Part shown: piece by piece, positions 47,331-54,404 of the stretch | How the letters are laid out: every line of letters starts with the position of its first letter | How positions within the stretch are numbered: the first letter of the stretch is position 1 | Assembly (NCBI GenBank): GCA_039030395.1 | Contig: JBCCEF010000011.1 | Span: forward strand, 1-64,000 | Direction: 5' to 3' | DNA length: 64,000 nucleotides | From: Acidobacteriota bacterium | GTDB lineage: Bacteria; Acidobacteriota; Thermoanaerobaculia; Multivoradales; JBCCEF01 | The notes under the pieces: generated by a model | The model's input: only the letters and a program-made list of their open reading frames with translations | What the model was told of the DNA's origin: nothing | Databases searched by the model: none | Translations under genes and position numbers: made by a program

Positions 47331-48758
47331 CTACGGAATGACGGCGAAGAGAGCGAGGTGGTCGCTCGTCGAGTAGATGTGTTCGTAGTTGTCCCAGTTG
47401 GTCAAGTTGTAGGCAATGTTGTAGTGAACGTAATTGGGAGCCGCGACGGGAGGGGCAGGAGGAAAGCCCACCGGATTTCGAAACTGGCTCGCCAGGCCGA
47501 TCGTGCCCTCCGGGGCGTTGCCGGTAGGAGGATTGATCCTGTTGAGGGGCGAGCCGACGACCGGATTGATGACGGACATCTGGAAAGCGGCAGGGTTGGC
47601 GGCGTCGTAGGGCCGTACCAAGATGTTGTCGAGAGATGAAAGATTCGCCCCGCGCTGGCTGCCGAAATACCGGTAGCCGGGGTAATAGGAGAGATTGGCG
47701 TCGTCGGACCAAAGAAAGCGCGACGCTTTGGTCACCTGGCCTTGACGCAGGTGGGTCCCGAAGTAGGTGGTGTAGCCGTCGAGAGGATTCGGTGGTCCTC
47801 CGGCCGGTGGACGCAAGAGGTACTCATAGTCGTGCGCCGTCAACGCATCGTAGGCACCGGTGTAGTTCCCGTTCACATCGAGGAGCCGAACGTTGAAGTC
47901 GCCGCAGACCACCCGGGTCTCGGCCAGGTTCAGCGGGGAGACGACGTCGTAGACACTCGCCAGGTACGAGAGAAATACCTCCGGGTCCCCCGCCACTGCC
48001 GGTGAGTGAACACCGAAGAGGGTCAGGTCGCTCACATTGCCGCCGGCGACCTCGGTGAAGGTCACCATGTAGGGCGGGCGATACGGCCCAAAATTCAGAT
48101 AGTTGTCACTCGGAACCCCACGGTCGTCTTCACGAAAGTCAGTGCGCGCGGCGACCGTGTTCTCGTCCAGCCGACCGTTGTAGAGAGCGCCCCGCGGGAT
48201 CTCTCGAACCTGAGATCCCGGCGGTACGAGCATGGCGTTGAGATCCGGATAGCCGGCTCCCGCGCCGGGATAGGGCTGCGCCTGGGCCGCCGCCGTGGCC
48301 GGCGCAAGGGGCTCGATGGAGGCACCGGCGTAGCCGCCGGTCCAGACATTGGGGCCGGTGAAATAGCGGGTTACGCCGCCATCCGACACCCCCCGGTAGA
48401 GAACGGCGACGGTTTCGGGTTTGCTGCCGTTGCTCCGCCCGATCCTGAGGGGCGGTACGAGGCGCCAATCACCCCCCCGGAATGCTGGATCGCCACGCAG
48501 GAAGGTCAAGAGCCGGTTCGCTCCCAAGATGCCATCGGTGGGGGTCGCAAGGGCGTTGGGAAAGCTGTCTCCGGACGCCACCTCCACGATGACAATGATG
48601 TCCGGCATCGCCGCCCCGAAGACTCTCTGGATCAGTTCAAAACGATCCTCGGAGGCCTCCTGGTGGGTGATGCTCGTGCCGCGAGCTCTCTTGGTGGAAG
48701 GATCTTCGATCTTCAAAATACCGAAGGTGGACACGTTCCAGACCAGGATCCTCGTCAT
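47331..48758 (-). CDS. endonuclease/exonuclease/phosphatase (EEP) fold protein
   Basis: Protein of 475 residues. It shows the EEP superfamily motifs in order: RILVWNVSTFG (start strand with Asn), DIIVIVEV (metal-binding Glu), GVHSPA in place of the usual THL strand, VCGDFNVRLLD (GDFN), SSLDNILVR and STSDHLALF (SDH). All residues expected for metal-dependent phosphodiester cleavage appear present, so it could be a DNase, a phosphatase or a lipid phosphodiesterase. No signal peptide. The start overlaps the 1212-residue gene stop by four bases (ATGA), so it is part of the giant-protein operon. Longer in-frame upstream readings lie inside that gene. Confidence 0.82.
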   Translation of the reverse strand: MTRILVWNVSTFGILKIEDPSTKRARGTSITHQEASEDRFELIQRVFGAAMPDIIVIVEVASGDSFPNALATPTDGILGANRLLTFLRGDPAFRGGDWRLVPPLRIGRSNGSKPETVAVLYRGVSDGGVTRYFTGPNVWTGGYAGASIEPLAPATAAAQAQPYPGAGAGYPDLNAMLVPPGSQVREIPRGALYNGRLDENTVAARTDFREDDRGVPSDNYLNFGPYRPPYMVTFTEVAGGNVSDLTLFGVHSPAVAGDPEVFLSYLASVYDVVSPLNLAETRVVCGDFNVRLLDVNGNYTGAYDALTAHDYEYLLRPPAGGPPNPLDGYTTYFGTHLRQGQVTKASRFLWSDDANLSYYPGYRYFGSQRGANLSSLDNILVRPYDAANPAAFQMSVINPVVGSPLNRINPPTGNAPEGTIGLASQFRNPVGFPPAPPVAAPNYVHYNIAYNLTNWDNYEHIYSTSDHLALFAVIP

Positions 48759-51700
48759 CGTCCAGCCTCCTGCGGCAGCTTCTTCAGGGCGGCTCTTTCC
48801 GCTTCCGGTGAGTCGACTCGCGCGAAGGCGAGCTGTTGATTGCACCCCGGGTTGTCCGTCGCCACGTAGGCGGCGTACCAGCCGAGACTGCCGGTATTGC
48901 TGGGATCGCCGAACAGGAAGAACTGAATGTTGGCGTCCGGCGGCAGCTTGACGATGCCGAAGATCTTGATCCCGATGTCGTCGAGGCGCAGGCAATAGAA
49001 GGAGTCGTCGGTCGGCGGACTGCCGGCCGTTTGGGGCACCGGCTGGCGCAATAGCGAGATCGACCCGATCGCCACCTTGAACACCCCCTCGATGCTGAAC
49101 AGCTTGGCGCCCGGCGCCGCACCGGGCAGGCTGAGGCCCAGGAACACCGCCCGCTGGGAGTCCCCAGCAGCGGTCGAGGGCGCCCAGGCGAGGAGTAGGT
49201 TGGAAGTGAATCCAGCCGCCGAGGCGAGAGCTCCGGGCCCACCCAGGGTGACCTCGTACACCACGCCGAACCACTCGCCCTCGAGCTGCTTCAAATTCAG
49301 CTTCGAGGTCACCGGCAGGAATCCGTAGTCGGCGGGGGTCTTGTCGCCGGAGGCGTTGATGAAGCTTTTGAGCTCCAACCCGAAGCCGCGGAACAGGCTT
49401 TCGTCCCGGGCACTGCTGGAGTTGACGTCGTAGGCCATGTTGTCGGTGTCGAGGGCGAAGCGCTTGGCGTTGGGCGTGGCCAAGGGGAAAACCATCTCCA
49501 GCAGCAGGTTCGACACCGCCAGGCCGCTGCCGAGCTGCTCCGGCGGCGTATCCGGCGGGCTACCGAAGGAGAGGACGTCGAACATTCCGCCATCGCTCTC
49601 CGTCAGTTCGACGAAATCGAACGCCCCCCAGATCAAGAATCGGCTGGCGACGCTGGCGCCACCATCGCGCGGCCCGAGGGTGTTGAACTGGACCCGGCGG
49701 AAAGCCATCGCCGGCAACACGTTGCCGGCCAACGAGAACACCGTCGTCTGGGTTTGCTGGAAGACGTAGGAACCCTCGCCGTTCTGGTCGATGTAGCTGC
49801 CGTCGAGCACCACCCCCGTCGCCGGCTGCGGCATACTGTTGTTGAATGCCTTTGGCACGGTGGATCCGAACAGCCGATCCACCGTGAGCTGAACGTTGCT
49901 CTGGAACTTCACCAGCCTGGCATTCTCAAACAGCGACTGGAGCCGCAGCACCGTGAACTCGAAGTCATTGGACGTGGCGACGGGGATGGGGGTGTTGGGA
50001 TCCACTCCCGCAGCGAGATTCGCACCGTAGGCCGGATCTTCGTAGTCCACCAGCCCGAAGAGGCTCGAAACCCCGTCCAGGGCAATCGCCCCGCTGGAGG
50101 GATCGACCTGCACCCGGCTGACCGTGAAGCCGAAGTGATGGGCCGTGAAGTTCGAGAAGTCGATTCCCGCCGCCAACCCTTGAATCTCCGGCGGAAGATC
50201 CTCTGCCCCGAGGTCCGACTTCAGGACAATGACGCCGTTCCACTCGGGATCCATGGCGATCTCGGCGAAGTTCTCGTAGAAGATGGCCGACCGCCCGTCG
50301 GCACGCGCTACACCTTCGGCAAGGTACGCCTGAAGCCACTGCGAGAGGCCGGTATATGCCAACGCCTCGATCTCGCCCGCATCGGCGACCAGCGAGAAGT
50401 CTTTGGGACTCGTCCAGCGGTTTGGGTTGGTCACCCGGTCCATCAGGCTGCCGTCGCAGAACTTCAGGATCATCACGTTGCGGTAGCTGGTCGCCGTGGC
50501 GCCCTGGCCCACTCGAGCGGTCATCGTCCAGTCCACGATGTTGACGACGTTCTCGAACACCGCGCCGGTGGCGGAGTCGTCGAAGGGCTGGTTGTTGACC
50601 GCCACCAGAAAGAGCTGGTTGGTCTGCAGGGCATCCTGCACCGTCCGCGTCGGCTGGTGGAAAGCGAAGGGCACCATTTCCCCCGCCCGATCTGTCGATT
50701 GAGCGAGGGTGACATCCAAATACGCCCCGGAGGCAGGGTCCACCTCGGCCAGCAGCCCTTGCGGCGTGGTGGCGTCGACAGAGGAGATCTGGGCGCGGAA
50801 CCGCAGCGCATCGGCGCGCGCCTGCCAAGTCTCCACCGCTGCTTCGGAAATCGTCGTCTTGCGGGTGGCGGCGAGAATCTCGCTCTCGAACTGGGTGAGG
50901 GTGGTGCCCTCCACCCCTGGGTCGGTGGCGCCGGCATAGGGCACCATCGGGAAGCTGTGATCGTTCCCCTGCGGCAGCGGCAGGGACGGCGGCGTCGACT
51001 TCAGAACGGCAGTCTCACCCTGGCCGGTCTCGGGCATTCCATAGAGCGGGCTACCGGCCGGTTCGGCGCTGTAGGCCACCGCCGAACCGGCGCCTTGAAC
51101 GGTCGCCCAGGAGGCCGCGTACTCACCGGTCAAGCGAGGAACCACCGCTCCGCTGGCCGGTTCGTTGATCGACACCGTATCGAACGGAAATACCGGTGCG
51201 TAGGCCGGTTGCGAGGGCAGGAAGTACAGCGTGACCTGTTCCCCTTCCTCGCCCTCCGGATCGTAGGTCACAAAGGTCAACCGCTCGGATCCGAAGATGC
51301 CGCAGAGAAGCGCCTGCCCAACACCCGCTTTCTCCCCTGCTACGCTCATCGCAAAACGTCCCGCGAGTCCAAAGTAGGCCACCCCCTTGCCGGGCGCCGT
51401 CGCGGTCGGCGACGAGGACGCCACGGATAGAGATCCCGCCGACCGGGCAGGTTCCGCAGCGCCCTCCTTGGTGCCGAGAGGCACCAGAGAAACGGCCTTG
51501 CCCTCTACCGAGGAGAACCAACTCGACAGCGCGGGCGCCCCGGTCAAGGCAAACCCCGTGCGCAGGAATCCCAACTCGAGGTCGGCCGTCGAAATCCGTG
51601 AATTCACCGGATCGCTCGGATCCACCGTGGCCAAGGAATTCACTACGGCGGGCAGCGAGGCCACATTGAAGGCCGGATAGTGAACCGGCTCTTCCAGGCT

Positions 51701-52393
51701 CACGCTCTGGTTGTTGACGACGTACTCGAAGCCCGCCTCGAGTCCCTGCTCCGGAGAGAAGGTGATGGACGGCTTGATCTCGGCGGAGAGCACGAACGAA
51801 GCGGCGTTGGCGCCACTGAGGGGGATGCGAGCGCTCTGCCGCCGGGCATCGCCCACGGAGATCCCCAGGTCGTCGCCACCTTTCTGATAGCCGATCAGCG
51901 GATTCGGTCCGGTCTGGGTCGTCACGACCAACGCTCCCTCCGCCACATCCACCGCAAAGTCGAGGTCCAAGGTCACGAAGAAATTCAGGTTCGTTCCAAG
52001 GGCGGCATTGAGGTTCGATCGCACCTTGTACCCGTTGATGTCCTCACCGAACTGGAATCCGAAGTTGTCGATGTCTCCGAAGTACCCTTCACCGTCTTCG
52101 GGTTCAATGTTCTCGAGCCAAGCCACCAGCCGATTGAACCGGGTCACCCTTCTGACATAGTCGTTGGCCAGCTCTGCAAACTCGTCCGGGGCATGTTCGA
52201 CGATGGAGGGGCGGTACACGGCGAAAAAGTAGGAGCCTGGAAATCTCTCCAGGGACGCTCCGACCTCGATCTCCGATGGGAGGTCGCTAGAGTTCGGCAG
52301 GACGTACCCGGCCCATCCCAACGAATCGGGAACTTGGATCTCATACAGCGGTATGTCCGCAGCGACCTGCTTGAATTCAAGCGGAGATCTCAT
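48755..52393 (-). CDS. uncharacterised large protein, 1212 residues
   Basis: The ATG at 52393 follows AGGAG. I recognise no known domain. The protein is beta-rich with many strands of the type FVLSAEIKPSITFSPEQ, GLEAGFEYVVNN and NLLLEMVFPLATPNAKRFAL, punctuated by Gly/Pro/Ser loops. Near the C terminus, KVAIGSISLLRQPVPQ and DDIGIKIFGIVKLPP resemble strands in the giant downstream protein. No signal peptide or membrane helix. It could be a structural partner of the giant protein. It is coupled to the EEP gene by a four-base overlap and separated from the small beta-protein gene by a strong hairpin. Confidence 0.75.
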   Translation of the reverse strand: MRSPLEFKQVAADIPLYEIQVPDSLGWAGYVLPNSSDLPSEIEVGASLERFPGSYFFAVYRPSIVEHAPDEFAELANDYVRRVTRFNRLVAWLENIEPEDGEGYFGDIDNFGFQFGEDINGYKVRSNLNAALGTNLNFFVTLDLDFAVDVAEGALVVTTQTGPNPLIGYQKGGDDLGISVGDARRQSARIPLSGANAASFVLSAEIKPSITFSPEQGLEAGFEYVVNNQSVSLEEPVHYPAFNVASLPAVVNSLATVDPSDPVNSRISTADLELGFLRTGFALTGAPALSSWFSSVEGKAVSLVPLGTKEGAAEPARSAGSLSVASSSPTATAPGKGVAYFGLAGRFAMSVAGEKAGVGQALLCGIFGSERLTFVTYDPEGEEGEQVTLYFLPSQPAYAPVFPFDTVSINEPASGAVVPRLTGEYAASWATVQGAGSAVAYSAEPAGSPLYGMPETGQGETAVLKSTPPSLPLPQGNDHSFPMVPYAGATDPGVEGTTLTQFESEILAATRKTTISEAAVETWQARADALRFRAQISSVDATTPQGLLAEVDPASGAYLDVTLAQSTDRAGEMVPFAFHQPTRTVQDALQTNQLFLVAVNNQPFDDSATGAVFENVVNIVDWTMTARVGQGATATSYRNVMILKFCDGSLMDRVTNPNRWTSPKDFSLVADAGEIEALAYTGLSQWLQAYLAEGVARADGRSAIFYENFAEIAMDPEWNGVIVLKSDLGAEDLPPEIQGLAAGIDFSNFTAHHFGFTVSRVQVDPSSGAIALDGVSSLFGLVDYEDPAYGANLAAGVDPNTPIPVATSNDFEFTVLRLQSLFENARLVKFQSNVQLTVDRLFGSTVPKAFNNSMPQPATGVVLDGSYIDQNGEGSYVFQQTQTTVFSLAGNVLPAMAFRRVQFNTLGPRDGGASVASRFLIWGAFDFVELTESDGGMFDVLSFGSPPDTPPEQLGSGLAVSNLLLEMVFPLATPNAKRFALDTDNMAYDVNSSSARDESLFRGFGLELKSFINASGDKTPADYGFLPVTSKLNLKQLEGEWFGVVYEVTLGGPGALASAAGFTSNLLLAWAPSTAAGDSQRAVFLGLSLPGAAPGAKLFSIEGVFKVAIGSISLLRQPVPQTAGSPPTDDSFYCLRLDDIGIKIFGIVKLPPDANIQFFLFGDPSNTGSLGWYAAYVATDNPGCNQQLAFARVDSPEAERAALKKLPQEAGR

Positions 52394-52486
52394 ACTTCGC
52401 TCCTACTGAGGGCTCCTTCGCTGATGGATGCGAGGTACTGCCAGACAGCGCACCTCTTCGAGCGCAAGGAAACCAGAGTGTCGACA

Positions 52487-52516
52487 CTCGGCAGGAGGAT
52501 TCAACCTCCTGCCGAG
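52487..52516 (-). terminator. strong hairpin between the 139-residue and 1212-residue genes
   Basis: A perfect 12-bp inverted repeat (ctcggcaggagg/cctcctgccgag) with a 6-base loop lies 8 bases beyond the 139-residue gene stop. There is no U-run on the minus strand. It may be a leaky terminator or an mRNA-stabilising stem that lets the small protein be made in excess over the large ones. Confidence 0.5.
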
Positions 52517-52524
52517 CACTGCCT

Positions 52525-52944
52525 CTATTGACCGGCGGAACCCTGCGGAAATGTTCCCAGAGACTTTCCGGTGAGGTTGTAGATGGTGTTGCCGTCCTTG
52601 ATCTTGCCGCTGCACAGCACGTTGTACATTCCGCCGGAGAGTGCGTTGTAGGTCACGGTGAGACCCTTCATGAAGGTCACAACGCTGTTGCCGACGTCCG
52701 CGCCCAGTTCCGCCGGTCCCGACGACGACGTCACCGAAGGAGCCCAGTAGGTAATGGAGTTGTTGTATTGGAACTGTAATTGAGTCGTGTCGTTGACATC
52801 GCCGGAAGCCGTTGCCACAGAATCGGAGTTGGGGGTCAGAATCGTCCTGACCGTCTGACCGCCCTTGAAATCCTCTACGACTCGCCCCTCATCACTCAAG
52901 CCAGCGATCACTTCCCTTACGGTGTTTTCTATCGTTTCCCTCAT
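52525..52944 (-). CDS. small beta-domain protein, 139 residues
   Basis: The ATG at 52944 follows AGGAGGGAG, one of the strongest ribosome-binding sites in the window. After an amphipathic N-terminal helix (about 1-20), the protein has a beta domain: LTPNSDSVATASGDVND, ITYWAPSV, VVTFMKGLTVTYNALSGGMYNVLCSGKI and IYNLTGKSLGTF. The same domain occurs in the next gene upstream, so the two are paralogues. There is no signal peptide. The small size and strong translation signals suggest an abundant structural or coat-like component of the giant-protein locus. Function unknown. Confidence 0.75.
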   Translation of the reverse strand: MRETIENTVREVIAGLSDEGRVVEDFKGGQTVRTILTPNSDSVATASGDVNDTTQLQFQYNNSITYWAPSVTSSSGPAELGADVGNSVVTFMKGLTVTYNALSGGMYNVLCSGKIKDGNTIYNLTGKSLGTFPQGSAGQ

Positions 52945-53402
52945 GAGGCTATCTCCCTCCTAAACCTACGTTTTGATGTTGACTGCATACAAGAAAAATG
53001 CACCCTCTCCCGTTTGAAAAGGTTTTTTCATTGCCGCAAATAAGTCAAAAAGGACCGCAACAACAGATCTCAGACACCTGAAGTCAGAGGCGAGGGAGAC
53101 CTGTCGTAGGCAGCGCAGGCGGAGGCCTAGCGCGACTCGAGAATTGCTCTTCGGCGAAGGGAACTAGCGAAACTTCGGAAACCAGTCCAAGCAGCATCCT
53201 CCCTCCCTAGGGGAAACACTATTGAACCAGGTGAAATACACCTTCAATCCACCAAGCGATGACATCTACAAAGCAAGGAGTTCAGATTTGCACAAAATCC
53301 ATGAAGTGTCAAAATCTAAACAAAAGGTTTCATGTACCGAGAACCACCGCCGTTAGAGAATACCTACACTCGTCCACTGTCGACCCCAAAGCGAGCCGCG
53401 CC
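52945..53402. other. long intergenic region within the giant-protein locus
   Basis: A gap of 458 bases with no plausible gene. The part nearest the 139-residue gene (52970-53060) is AT-rich (cccgtttgaaaaggttttttcattgccgc) and probably holds that gene's promoter. The remainder, 53210-53340, is also AT-richer than the flanks. No repeats or RNA motif were recognised. Confidence 0.4.
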
Positions 53403-54131
53403 TCACTCGGAGTAGATCGCCAAGCGCTTCGCCTCGATGGTGTACTCGTCTCCCTGGGAGAGGATTCGCCCGGACAGGGTGACCTCGCAAAGTCCTTCGC
53501 CGAGACTGCGCCATTCGATGGCGAGGCCGCGAAGGACCGTCGCTTCACTGCCGCAGGAGAGGTCTTCGCCCAGAAGAGCGGAGCGGTTCGAGGCCGAGAC
53601 CGAAGCCTCCAGACAACTCGAGCCGTCGCATTCGATCGATACGTCTATGCGAGGGGTCTCGCCCTCCACTCGATGGGTGACCGCCCGACAGCATGGGGTC
53701 AAGGGTGTAGAAACGCCTTCCGTCGGGCCTACGGAGTCGTCGGACGGGCGCTCCGCCGGATGCCACCGATCGAGCAGGGCCACCGAGAGAACCGACGATC
53801 CAAAACTTCCTAGCTGCTTGCCCGTGATTTGGTAGCTCGTGTAGTCGTCTACAATCTCGCCCGTCGCAGTGATCGAATAGGCGCCTCCAGCCTGCGAGAG
53901 AAAGTCCGTCGTCAGGCCCTTCTTGAAGGTCACAACCTCGTTGCCCCGGTCCTTGGAGTTGACCACCTGGGTATTCGCCGACGACAGGAGCACCGTCCAA
54001 TAGATCGTCTTGCCAGCTCGAAAGTACACCCAGGTATCGTCGTTGACGTCTCCGGTCGCTCGACATTCGGAGGAACTGTCGGGGGTCAGCGGGGTGACCA
54101 CCGTGTCGGCGGTCTTGGCGGCGTCTTCCAT
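53403..54131 (-). CDS. two-domain paralogue of the small beta protein, 242 residues
   Basis: Residues about 14-112 align with the 139-residue protein (PLTPDSSSECRATGDVND, KTIYWTVLLSS, EVVTFKKGLTTDFLSQAGGAYSI, SYQITGKQLGSF). Residues about 135-242 appear to be a second, more diverged copy (EATVLRGLAIEWRSLGEGLCEVTLSGRI, DEYTIEAKRLAIYS) carrying four or five cysteines. It is thus a tandem-domain version, perhaps a cap or adaptor for an assembly of the single-domain protein. The ATG at 54131 has no strong ribosome-binding site and lacks the N-terminal helix of the paralogue. No signal peptide. Confidence 0.7.
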   Translation of the reverse strand: MEDAAKTADTVVTPLTPDSSSECRATGDVNDDTWVYFRAGKTIYWTVLLSSANTQVVNSKDRGNEVVTFKKGLTTDFLSQAGGAYSITATGEIVDDYTSYQITGKQLGSFGSSVLSVALLDRWHPAERPSDDSVGPTEGVSTPLTPCCRAVTHRVEGETPRIDVSIECDGSSCLEASVSASNRSALLGEDLSCGSEATVLRGLAIEWRSLGEGLCEVTLSGRILSQGDEYTIEAKRLAIYSE

Positions 54132-54404
54132 CGACTCGATACTAACGGTCGAGCTTTGCCCGGCATCGCAAGGAACGAAACCCTTCCTTGATCCCCATCC
54201 ACCGAGCGTGATTAGATGACAAATCGGTTCTGAAAGATTTCTTGCGGTTCATGGTGTTCCGGTTTGGTTCGGTCTTGCTATTCGGTCAGGGCGGCGCCGA
54301 TGTCGAAACGGTCAACGCCCGACCTCCCGGAAGCCGCGTCTCGCAGCTCGGCGGCCGACAGGCGCCGCCGGGCCGGATGCACCCACTGAGAGGTTTCGCT
54401 CTCG

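Noticed and set aside
47317-47712. Upstream extension of the giant protein
   Set aside because: It runs out of frame within the EEP gene and lacks protein-like composition; the ATG at 47316 has a good ribosome-binding site.
49754-51430. Long plus-strand frame inside the 1212-residue gene
   Set aside because: Composition is shadow-like (His, Arg, Gly, Val rich), no ribosome-binding site, and the opposite strand holds a coherent coupled gene.
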